Position numbers and translations under genes: made by a program
Assembly: GCA_002371215.1 (NCBI GenBank)
Contig: DFGL01000041.1
Location: 1-37,865 of the forward strand
Direction: 5' to 3'
DNA: 37,865 bases
From: Ruminococcaceae bacterium UBA3751
GTDB lineage: Bacteria; Bacillota; Clostridia; Oscillospirales; Acutalibacteraceae
Notes under the pieces: generated by a model
Databases searched by the model: none
What the model was told of the DNA's origin: nothing
The model's input: only the letters and a program-made list of their open reading frames with translations
Shown: positions 1-7,426 of the stretch, piece by piece
Layout of the letters: each line of letters begins with the position of its first letter
Position numbering within the stretch: the stretch's first letter is position 1

Positions 1-155
1 CCGCTATGCGGGTGGATATTTATTATTTTTTTGCCGTATGGCAGAGGCGAGCAAAAATGTTTTGTAATCAGAGAGTAAATTTCTGTCTGATTAAGCGCCG
101 TCTGCCAGGTGTTTTCCAAAAACTCTATTTTTTCTATTCTTTCTTTATAACTCAT
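1..155 (-). CDS. Partial CDS, N-terminal 51 codons, function unknown
   Basis: An open frame starts with ATG at 155 on the minus strand and stays open to the window edge. It begins MSYKERIEKIEFLENTWQ and continues to ...PYGKKIINIHPHS. The start lies 9 nt after the stop codon of the GPH transporter gene (stop at 165-167), and an AGAGGG-like ribosome-binding site lies about 5 nt upstream of the ATG, inside the end of the transporter gene. Position and spacing make it the next gene of the long minus-strand operon. The fragment is mostly polar with no signal peptide or membrane segment, and too short for family assignment. I do not recognise it. Confidence 0.6.
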   Translation of the reverse strand, partial: MSYKERIEKIEFLENTWQTALNQTEIYSLITKHFCSPLPYGKKIINIHPHS

Positions 156-164
156 TTTCCCTCT

Positions 165-1709
165 CTATTCTGCGGGTACGGCTTCGGGAACAGCGACATC
201 GTCGCTGTCAACTGTTTCGAGATAATCGTCTACCTGCTTCTTTCTTCTTTCGGAAAGCTCGTAGTACATTCTCTCTCTTGTTTTCTTATTAATCGGCCAG
301 AGGAATTTAGGTATAATTCCGAGCGCGCTCGTAACAAGCGGTACTACGGTACAAAGAGCAAACAGCCAGAACTTTGTTTTTTCGTCCTGAGTACCGATTT
401 TAAGCCCCTGAACGTAACCGATTTTCTTCATAATGAGAGTTCGTACCGTACCCATTGCAACGCCTTGCAGTTTTAGCACAAGCCCTCGGGCTACGCCCGT
501 TGTTGCTTCCATACGGTATCCGTGCTTCCATTCGCAGTAGTCCATCGCCTCGTTCCACAAATCGGCGTTAATTACCTTGTTAACACCGAACAGGAGTTTA
601 CTCAGAAATTCCCTCAGACCGTAGGCGACTAACATCGGTTTAAGCTTCAAATAATTTTTATTCTTCATTCCAAAGAGGAAGAAGCCCAGCGTTACCATAT
701 CTCCGTATACGTCCGAACCTACCCAGATAGCGCGCGATGAGAACCGCTTACGGGCAGGTGAAACGAACGCGTAGCTGATGCTGCCGACAGGACCTGAAAT
801 TCCGCTTACAAGCGCAAGGATTGTGTTAATCATTGAGTTTCCGCCGTGAACGTCAATCCAGTAGTTGCGCTCGTCCGAGCCCACGCCGAAGCCTCCGAGG
901 AAATCGGAAAGGCACATAAGCAGTACCGGATAGTTTGTAAAGATAGCCTTTAAGCCCTCTTTAACGCTCGGGCGTTCAATTGTCTGCGGAACGCGTTCCT
1001 TGGAAATAAGGAAGAACCAGAGCGTAAACGCGCAAGAGATAATTGCCGTCGTTCCGCCCATTCCGACGAAAATATTTCTCATCGGAACCTTCAGTCTTCC
1101 CGTGCTTACCATATCGTAAAGGAAGCCCATAATGTAACCGGGCATATCCTCGCCCATCCAGCCCGTTAACAGCTCGGCAAGCGTAATCAGTTTAATACGC
1201 TCGTTAGGGTTGGGCGTTATAGTGGACATATATCCGCTCTTAGCAACGCTTGTAAACGTTCCCGCTGTCTCGGTGATTATATTAAACGCAAAGAAGAATA
1301 TAAGCTTGGGAACGAAGGTTGCGCTTGTGTTCGGGAAGAAGAACGGAATAAACCAATATAGAAGACCGACCAGAGTAAGCGGTATCTGGAAGGAGATAAG
1401 GTACGGTCTGAACTTACCGAGCCTTGTTCTCGTGTTATCAACAAGGGCTGCTATAACCGTATCGTTAATAACGTCCCATGCTCCCGTAAAGATGTTTACG
1501 ATAGCGGAGATACCAAAGTCGATTTTAACTACGTCCCAAATGAAACGCTCTCTGAAATTATTGATGTTAAAGGAATTGGACCAGTCGTTAAACAGATAAG
1601 CCAAGGTTTCTTTTGTGCCGACGTAGTTGAAACTTCGGTATACGTTTGCCTGAGCTTTAAGCTGTTGCGGCGATTTTGCATGAATTTTATCAGCTGTTTT
1701 CGGGCTCAT
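165..1709 (-). CDS. GPH-family sugar:cation symporter (MFS)
   Basis: Likely imports a sugar or glycoside by Na+ or H+ symport across the cytoplasmic membrane. The 514-residue protein has many hydrophobic segments typical of a 12-helix carrier, and the conserved loop after helix 2 (NDTVIAALVDNTRTRLGKFR, about residues 82-101) matches the D-x-R-T-R-x-G-x-F-R-P signature of the glycoside-pentoside-hexuronide (MelB-like) family. The C-terminal tail is long, charged and acidic. The ATG at 1709 is preceded by GGAGGTG at good spacing. The gene overlaps the upstream anchored Ig-like protein gene by 20 nt, so the two are probably translationally coupled. It is the obvious uptake system for oligosaccharides cleaved by the cytoplasmic glycosidases of the same operon. 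The exact substrate cannot be read from the sequence. Confidence 0.85.
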   Translation of the reverse strand: MSPKTADKIHAKSPQQLKAQANVYRSFNYVGTKETLAYLFNDWSNSFNINNFRERFIWDVVKIDFGISAIVNIFTGAWDVINDTVIAALVDNTRTRLGKFRPYLISFQIPLTLVGLLYWFIPFFFPNTSATFVPKLIFFFAFNIITETAGTFTSVAKSGYMSTITPNPNERIKLITLAELLTGWMGEDMPGYIMGFLYDMVSTGRLKVPMRNIFVGMGGTTAIISCAFTLWFFLISKERVPQTIERPSVKEGLKAIFTNYPVLLMCLSDFLGGFGVGSDERNYWIDVHGGNSMINTILALVSGISGPVGSISYAFVSPARKRFSSRAIWVGSDVYGDMVTLGFFLFGMKNKNYLKLKPMLVAYGLREFLSKLLFGVNKVINADLWNEAMDYCEWKHGYRMEATTGVARGLVLKLQGVAMGTVRTLIMKKIGYVQGLKIGTQDEKTKFWLFALCTVVPLVTSALGIIPKFLWPINKKTRERMYYELSERRKKQVDDYLETVDSDDVAVPEAVPAE

Positions 1710-2787
1710 CTGTTTTCACCTCCAATTCTGTTGCGTAAACAATAAGTTTATCCGTATAAGTGTGTCCGTCGTATTCAAGTACGGTTGTAACGGTAACGGG
1801 TTCTTTTTGCGTGCCGATAACGGTCATAACGCCGTCATTATCGATTTCAAGGATTCCGTCCTGTGAAACGTCAAATTTGATTTTATAATTATCCTTCGTT
1901 GTTTCTGCGTTAACCCGTACGTCAAGCGGGAGCGCTTTCATATCGCTTTTCTGAACAGCCATTTGCCTTTCGGTAAAGCGAAGACCGTAGTGGAAAAGGT
2001 CAATGCTCTGTACCGTTTCGTACGGTATTTCAAGCTGCGCCGTTTTGTCTGAAAGCGCTTTGTATGTATCAGTAAAATCAACCGCTGCTTTAAGCGTTGA
2101 GTTGCGCTTGATTTCGACGAAGGTAAGCGTATCGGTTTTGTAATCAATCCTGAAGCTTACCGTATATGAGTTCGGTACAATATCAAGCGAAGCTATGCTC
2201 ATTACCGAAGAAAGCTCTTTTTCAATACTCTTTCTCGTTTCGCTTTCAAGCATTGCTTTTGTATTGATACGCGACGGATTAACCGTAAGACTTATGTAAT
2301 AAATACCGTCGTCAATTGTTTCGCCGTATTCGTCCGTATAACCCTTTTCAGCCGTGAATTCACTTACGTCAGCCTTAGTGAAATCAAGCTTGGGAATATT
2401 CTCAACCTTGGTCATCAGGGTGTTTTCGGTTACGGGGTACAGCGCGCTGATATTGCCCTGAGCGTTTTCGAGTATTCTCGAAAGAACTGCGTTGTCGCTA
2501 TCTGAAAACGGAGTTTTAATCTCACCCTCTGTTAAGTGAACGTCCGTATGCTGACTGAGCTCAATATCATCCGCAGTAATGCAGCCTTCATAGAGCTTGT
2601 ATACGTAGTCGAACGCCTCTTCCTTAGTTGCCGGAAGGGGACTTAAAGCTTCTTCAACCATTTCGGGAAGCTCAAATTTCGGCTTATTAATCTCTTTCTT
2701 AGCATAGATTGAGAGACAGGCAAAGCAGATTCCGAAAAGAGCCAAAAAGCCTGCAACTCCGAGAAAAATCTTCATTGACTTTTTCAC
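1690..2787 (-). CDS. Membrane-anchored extracytoplasmic protein with C-terminal Ig-like domain
   Basis: A 365-residue protein of unknown function. Residues 1-5 are basic and residues 7-29 form one hydrophobic helix, after which the chain is soluble and hydrophilic, so it is probably anchored with the bulk outside the membrane. The last roughly 70 residues (around DGVMTVIGTQKEPVTVT and on) resemble a bacterial Ig-like (Big_2 type) fold with alternating beta strands. The middle has no motif I recognise. The start is GTG at 2787, which forms a GTGA overlap with the stop of the upstream zinc-ribbon gene. GAGGAGG lies 10 nt before that GTG, while the nearby ATG four codons later would be too far away. 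It overlaps the transporter gene by 20 nt. Tight coupling on both sides suggests the three proteins work together, possibly as a transporter-associated module. That is inference. Confidence 0.6.
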   Translation of the reverse strand: MKKSMKIFLGVAGFLALFGICFACLSIYAKKEINKPKFELPEMVEEALSPLPATKEEAFDYVYKLYEGCITADDIELSQHTDVHLTEGEIKTPFSDSDNAVLSRILENAQGNISALYPVTENTLMTKVENIPKLDFTKADVSEFTAEKGYTDEYGETIDDGIYYISLTVNPSRINTKAMLESETRKSIEKELSSVMSIASLDIVPNSYTVSFRIDYKTDTLTFVEIKRNSTLKAAVDFTDTYKALSDKTAQLEIPYETVQSIDLFHYGLRFTERQMAVQKSDMKALPLDVRVNAETTKDNYKIKFDVSQDGILEIDNDGVMTVIGTQKEPVTVTTVLEYDGHTYTDKLIVYATELEVKTDEPENS

Positions 2788-3710
2788 TTTGCGTTCGCCT
2801 CCTCTTCTCTTGCTCTTGCTTCAGCCTGAGACTTAGCCTCAAGTTCGGCTGCAGCCTCCTCTTCCATTGCCTGTTGAAATTCCTTCATACGAGCTTCGTG
2901 CTCTTCCTCGCTCTCAAAGATAGGAAGGGGTAAATCGTCAAGGTTTACCTCGCCTTTTTTGATTTTCTTTTTGAGCTCTTTACGCTTCGGGTCAAACTCT
3001 CTGTAAACGGGTTCAACGCCTTTCTTCAGCATTTTGACGTTGATTATTACGAGAATAAGGTGAAGCGCAAAGCAGGCAATTCCGCCAAATCCAAGTGCAA
3101 AGGAAGCGTACTCCGAAGAGGGTACAATTCCCGTCTTACATACGATGGCGGCAATCTGAGCGCCTGCCGAAAGAACGCACGCAACGATTGAGCCGTTCCT
3201 GAGAGACTTTGTCATTTTTTCGGGGCTGAGGAAGCTTAGCAGATAAATGACAAGCATAGCAACGTCAACAACCGCAATCAGCGCAAAAAATGCAAAAACT
3301 ATCAGCGTTGCGAGCATTGCCTTTGAAAACAGCGTGCTCTTGAAAAAATTAAGCAGCACCATCAGTAAACCGTTGCTGAAGGACTGGATAACGCCTATCA
3401 AGCCGAGTGACAGTTTCTCTTCGTAAAACGGAAGCGTGAAGGTTATCGAGGCAAAGGGAATCATCATAGCGCATATTGCTCCAACGAGCAATATCATTCT
3501 GAGTATTGCAAGAAAACTGCCTACGAATACCGCTTTAATTCTTGCGATAACCATTCGCGTCGAGGCGTTGTCAAGCTCTGTCATTTTTGCGTCGCGTTCA
3601 AGCTCATAATCCTGAGTGTAATATAAAATATTAACTCCGCAATGCCTGCAATTCGGTTTTAAATCATAAAACGGAATTTCGGCACCGCATTTAGGACATT
3701 TCATTTTCAT
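2784..3710 (-). CDS. Zinc-ribbon polytopic membrane protein with charged C-terminal coiled tail
   Basis: A 308-residue protein without a family name I can assign. The N-terminus has a four-cysteine zinc ribbon (C5, C8, C21, C24 in CPKCG...CRHCG). Residues about 55-225 contain four to five strongly hydrophobic segments. Residues about 235-308 are highly charged, first lysine-rich (KRKELKKKIKKG), then a Glu/Ala-rich stretch likely to form a coiled coil. Zinc ribbon and tail are probably cytoplasmic. The ATG at 3710 has AAGGAG upstream at good spacing. The gene shares 4 nt with the next gene (GTGA) and follows the metallophosphoesterase by 21 nt. Its place directly before an anchored Ig-like protein and a GPH symporter suggests a role linked to transport or the envelope, but nothing in the sequence shows an activity. 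Confidence 0.6.
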   Translation of the reverse strand: MKMKCPKCGAEIPFYDLKPNCRHCGVNILYYTQDYELERDAKMTELDNASTRMVIARIKAVFVGSFLAILRMILLVGAICAMMIPFASITFTLPFYEEKLSLGLIGVIQSFSNGLLMVLLNFFKSTLFSKAMLATLIVFAFFALIAVVDVAMLVIYLLSFLSPEKMTKSLRNGSIVACVLSAGAQIAAIVCKTGIVPSSEYASFALGFGGIACFALHLILVIINVKMLKKGVEPVYREFDPKRKELKKKIKKGEVNLDDLPLPIFESEEEHEARMKEFQQAMEEEAAAELEAKSQAEARAREEEANAK

Positions 3711-3731
3711 ACTCTCCTTTCTTCAAAATTC

Positions 3732-5165
3732 TTATTTTAAACTAAAATGAATTTCATCGTCGTTACCCGTACGGCAGTTATATAAGAAATCCTGAGCGAT
3801 TTCCCAGAGCGACGAGCCGTCGGGAATGATTTTTTTAACCGCTTTGATATTGAAAAGATTAACAATTTTATCAGCCCGTTTTATAACTCCGTTAATAGCC
3901 TTGTATTCGGCGGTGTCAGGGGTAAAAGGAGCGTTACCCGTAAAGATATGCTTTAAAACCACGTATGAGGTATCGGTAAGCGACTTGCTTTTTACCTCCG
4001 CTTTCTGCGATGCAGACATCGTTTTCCACGTTTTGCCGAGCTTTGCTGCGGTTGAGAGCTTTATTTTCTGCGCTTTCCTTCCTGCAAACTGAATCAACGG
4101 CTTGAGTTTTTTCAGCTTTTCAGTGGGAAGATAGCCCTCCGCAAGCTCAAGGAAAGCGCCAAAATCGCTTGCCGAAAGGGGAATAAGCTTTTCCCATATA
4201 CCCGGGAAGTTAAGCGGGTAAAGATATTCAAAAGCGGAAAGTCCGCCGGTATCTATTCCGCCGAGCTTTTCAATCCCTATGCTCGTAACATCGCAGCTGC
4301 CGTTTTCGGAATCAACGGTTATTTTTCTCATTTTTCCCGCCGCGTTTGCAAGCGCAATTGTTGAAATATCAAGGAACCATCTGCCCTTATCGTCGGTGTG
4401 TTTTCTTATATTCTGAATATGGGTGTGGCCTGTAAATATAACCCGTACGCCGTTTTCAAGCATTATATCCCACAGCTCACGGTAGCCGCCGTACATCTCG
4501 TTCTCCGCAACGTGGCGGTAAACCTCCCAGGGCGGAAGAACGGGGTGGTGGGTTGCCAGAAGAACGTAATCGCCCTTTTCAGCAGCTTCCTTAATCTCGT
4601 TTTTCAGCCATTCAACACCGTCCTCAAACAGCCCGCAGTAGCCGCCGCCGTTTCCGTTGTCAACGATGGCAATCAGCCTTACGCCTTCTCCGAGCTGAAC
4701 GGTGTACGAGCCGCTTTCACGGTGGACTGAGAGCGCCTGTTTAGGTCCGTAATCGTAGTAAAAATCAAACAGACCGCCCTTGTTCATTGATTCAATCGGC
4801 TCCGTTCCCGTTTCGGTATAGCGGCAGCTTTCAAACCAGTTGTTATCCTCGCCGCCTCCGCTGTAATCGTGGGTGGCGTAGATTACGTAGACTTTCTTGC
4901 CCGCCTCAACGAGCTTTTCAAGCCTTTCCCTGAATTCATAGTGTGAATTCATATCGCAGTTGTTGACGTTGTCTCCCGTAAAAAGAACCGTGTCCGTTTC
5001 CTTATCAGCGATAACCTTATCAAGAAAGGAGTCAAGAATTTCGGGCGTTGCTTTTAGGGCAATCTGGTCCGAACGCTCACGGAAGGTAAAGGGCTTTGCC
5101 TCTACCCAGTTCTTTTTTGAAACGTAGTGGGAATCCGTCAGCAGGTAAAGCGACGTGCTTTTCAT
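3732..5165 (-). CDS. Cytoplasmic calcineurin-like metallophosphoesterase
   Basis: A dinuclear-metal phosphoesterase, presumably hydrolysing a phosphomonoester or phosphodiester in the cytoplasm, as no signal peptide is present. Numbering from the ATG at 5165 (477 residues), the motifs in order are D-x-H (LLTDSHY, residues 9-15), GDxxN (FTGDNVNN, near 63-70), a GNHD-like box that here reads ATHDY (near 97-101), ATHHP, and the final GHTH. A C-terminal portion of roughly 190 residues after the GHTH is lysine-rich and unassigned. In the longer frame the first codon is GTG at 5174, but the GGAGG overlaps that GTG and sits 8 nt before the ATG at 5165, so I chose the ATG. The Asn of the usual GNHD/E metal box is replaced by Thr. 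The gene sits between GH78 and the zinc-ribbon gene in the same operon. Substrate unknown. Confidence 0.75.
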   Translation of the reverse strand: MKSTSLYLLTDSHYVSKKNWVEAKPFTFRERSDQIALKATPEILDSFLDKVIADKETDTVLFTGDNVNNCDMNSHYEFRERLEKLVEAGKKVYVIYATHDYSGGGEDNNWFESCRYTETGTEPIESMNKGGLFDFYYDYGPKQALSVHRESGSYTVQLGEGVRLIAIVDNGNGGGYCGLFEDGVEWLKNEIKEAAEKGDYVLLATHHPVLPPWEVYRHVAENEMYGGYRELWDIMLENGVRVIFTGHTHIQNIRKHTDDKGRWFLDISTIALANAAGKMRKITVDSENGSCDVTSIGIEKLGGIDTGGLSAFEYLYPLNFPGIWEKLIPLSASDFGAFLELAEGYLPTEKLKKLKPLIQFAGRKAQKIKLSTAAKLGKTWKTMSASQKAEVKSKSLTDTSYVVLKHIFTGNAPFTPDTAEYKAINGVIKRADKIVNLFNIKAVKKIIPDGSSLWEIAQDFLYNCRTGNDDEIHFSLK

Positions 5166-5173
5166 ATGCTTCA

Positions 5174-5178
5174 CCTCC
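5174..5178 (-). promoter_or_regulatory. Ribosome-binding site that fixes the metallophosphoesterase start
   Basis: On the minus strand GGAGG ends on the G of a possible GTG start and lies 8 nt upstream of the in-frame ATG at 5163-5165. A GTG that overlaps its own Shine-Dalgarno cannot be used efficiently, so the ATG is the likely start. Confidence 0.7.
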
Positions 5179-5193
5179 GATTCTTATAGTCTG

Positions 5194-7401
5194 TTAAAGA
5201 GTAAGCGAAATTTTGTTTTCGCCTTTATTCAGCGGGTATTCTTTGCCGAAGATAATTGCTTCAGCCTCGGAACCGTCGGGTACCGTGAATTCAAAATCCC
5301 AGCCGTTATCAGTTTTGTTATAGCACGAAGCGGCCTTTCCGCAAACAGTATCTATTGAAGCTTTCACCCACGGAATTCTCTCATCGGGAGCGGGGCAGAA
5401 CGTGATTTTTCTGTAGCCCGTTTTTGCTTCATCGGGGCAGATGCCCGCAAGCCTGCGGAACATCCAGGAGAGCACGCTGCCGTAAGCATAGTGATTGAAG
5501 GAATTCATTCCCGCGTCGGCAAATCGTCCGTCGGGGAATATTCCGTTCCAGCGCTCCCATATTGTCGTTGCGCCCTTGGTTACGGGGTAGAGCCAGGAGG
5601 GATATTGAGTTCTCAGCAGTAAGTCAAGTGCAAGCTTATCCTCACCGGCTTCGGTAAGCGCATTGAGAATATACGTTGAGCCGATAAAGCCGGTTGTTAT
5701 TCTTCCGTGCTTTCTGACATTTTCAACAAGCTGAGCGCAGGTCGTTTCGGGACTGTCAGTCAGTCCGAAAATGATTGCAAGTATAGCGGCGGTCTGAGTT
5801 TCCTGTTTCATTCTGCCGTTTTCCATATACTCGCTTCTGAAAAATTTAACAATCTTTTCGAGAATTTCGGGATAATTTCCGCTGTCATACCCGAGAATTC
5901 CGTTAACCTTAATCAGAGTTTTGACGTCGTAAGCGAGGAAAGCCGTTGCAATAAGGCCGCCGTCCGTACCGCCGAGAGCGGCTTCACTGTTGAGCTCCTC
6001 AAGACTGAGCCAGTCGCCAAAGCCTCCCGTAGTCCACGGAAACTTCAATTCTCCGCCGCCGTTATGCCTGCATTCATTGAGCATAAAGTCTATCCATTTT
6101 TTCATCAGGTTGTAATGGCGTGAGAGAATACCTTTATCGCCGTATGCAACGTAAAGCTCCCATGGCATTATTACGGCGACATCGCCCCATGCAGGTGAGT
6201 TATATCCGTCGGGACCGTTCCAATAAATGTTGGTATAAGGTGAAACATGGGAAACAGAGCCGTCCGAAAGCTGGTCTGCTTCAAGGTCGTTAAGCCATTT
6301 TTCGCAGAATTCCTTAACGTCAAAGTTAATCGCCGCAGTTCTGGAAAACATTGCCGCATCGCCCGTCCACCCGAGCCTTTCATCACGCTGCGGACAGTCT
6401 GTAGGAACGTCGAGGAAATTACCCTTCTGACCCCATATAACGTTCCGGGCAAATTTATTAAGCAGTTCGTTTGCGCAGGAAAAATAGCCGGTTCTCTTCA
6501 TCTCAGAGTGAACAACTATTGCCGTAAAATCCTCCGGCTTAACGTTTTCAATACCGATTACCTGAATATAGCGGAAGCCGTAAAACGTGTATTTAGGCTT
6601 AATCTTAAACGGCTTGCCGTCAGATATAACGGTGTAGGTTGCCTTTGCTCCTCTGAGGTTTTCGGTGTAGACGTTTCCGTCTTTATCAAGCACCTCAAAA
6701 TGCTTAATTATAATCTCCGTTCCCTCGGGAGCTTCGGCGGAAAACTCAACATAGCCCGTAATTTCCTGACCGAAGTCAATAACGCTTTCGCCGTTCGGCG
6801 TGATAATAAGCTCCTTTCCGCTGAGTCTTTCCTGTTCGCGAATAGGAACGCCCTCGTAGGGAATCAACATCTTCCTTGAATAGTAGATTTCAACGGCGGG
6901 CGAGCGCTGCGGCTCTTTTATTCTCAGGTCAACGGTTTCACCGTTATAAATATTGTTGTAAATAATATTGCTCTTAGCGGTTTCCCAGCTTTTATCGGAA
7001 AGAAATTCTTCGGTTTCACCGTCCTCGTATGTAACAGTTAGCGCGCAGATTAAAGCTACCTCATCGTGCTTAAGACTGTCGCATCCCCAACATTCAACCT
7101 CGTGGAAAAACCACCCTTTGCCGATTCCGACTTTAAGCTCGTTTTCGCCGCCTTTAAGCATATCGGTAACGTCGTAGTTTAAGTATCTCAGTCGGGTGTA
7201 GTACGAAGTCCAGCCCGGCATAAGTATGTCGTTTCCGATTCTTTTCCCGTTTATAAACGCTTCAAAAACGCCGTGAGCGGTAATTAAAAGCTCCGCTTTT
7301 TTAACGCTCTTCTTAATTTCAAAATCTTTGAAAAAATCTGTTGCGGAATCGCCGTTATTTATCTCCGATTTTATCCAGCTTGCTTTAAGAATGCTTAACA
7401 T
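5194..7401 (-). CDS. GH78 alpha-L-rhamnosidase, cytoplasmic
   Basis: Releases terminal alpha-L-rhamnose from oligosaccharides or glycosides by an inverting mechanism. Residues about 35-165 form the N-terminal beta domain (GWTSYYTRLRYLNYDVT), residues about 190-300 the next beta domain (IDFGQEITGYVEF), and residues about 305-650 the (alpha/alpha)6 barrel. The barrel carries the family signature DVPTDCPQRDERLGWTGD, in which E341 aligns with the general acid. The motif TTIWERWNG supplies E616, aligned with the general base, followed by SFNHYAYGS. A C-terminal beta domain closes the protein. There is no signal peptide. At 735 residues it is shorter than many GH78 enzymes because extra N-terminal modules are absent. 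The ATG at 7401 has AAGGAG 7 nt upstream. It lies between the reversed GH3 and the metallophosphoesterase in the long operon, and its product would feed the rhamnose pathway encoded at 22480-25900. Confidence 0.93.
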   Translation of the reverse strand: MLSILKASWIKSEINNGDSATDFFKDFEIKKSVKKAELLITAHGVFEAFINGKRIGNDILMPGWTSYYTRLRYLNYDVTDMLKGGENELKVGIGKGWFFHEVECWGCDSLKHDEVALICALTVTYEDGETEEFLSDKSWETAKSNIIYNNIYNGETVDLRIKEPQRSPAVEIYYSRKMLIPYEGVPIREQERLSGKELIITPNGESVIDFGQEITGYVEFSAEAPEGTEIIIKHFEVLDKDGNVYTENLRGAKATYTVISDGKPFKIKPKYTFYGFRYIQVIGIENVKPEDFTAIVVHSEMKRTGYFSCANELLNKFARNVIWGQKGNFLDVPTDCPQRDERLGWTGDAAMFSRTAAINFDVKEFCEKWLNDLEADQLSDGSVSHVSPYTNIYWNGPDGYNSPAWGDVAVIMPWELYVAYGDKGILSRHYNLMKKWIDFMLNECRHNGGGELKFPWTTGGFGDWLSLEELNSEAALGGTDGGLIATAFLAYDVKTLIKVNGILGYDSGNYPEILEKIVKFFRSEYMENGRMKQETQTAAILAIIFGLTDSPETTCAQLVENVRKHGRITTGFIGSTYILNALTEAGEDKLALDLLLRTQYPSWLYPVTKGATTIWERWNGIFPDGRFADAGMNSFNHYAYGSVLSWMFRRLAGICPDEAKTGYRKITFCPAPDERIPWVKASIDTVCGKAASCYNKTDNGWDFEFTVPDGSEAEAIIFGKEYPLNKGENKISLTL

Positions 7402-7426
7402 TTTTTTCTCCTTTCTGTTTGTTATA

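Noticed and set aside
6..476. 156-residue plus-strand frame at the left edge
   Set aside because: It is antisense to the GPH transporter and the partial gene, has an irregular composition rich in Phe and Cys, no ribosome-binding site and no family motif.
6247..6879. 210-residue plus-strand frame
   Set aside because: Lies entirely antisense to the well-supported GH78 gene; such long shadows are common opposite coding DNA with this codon usage.
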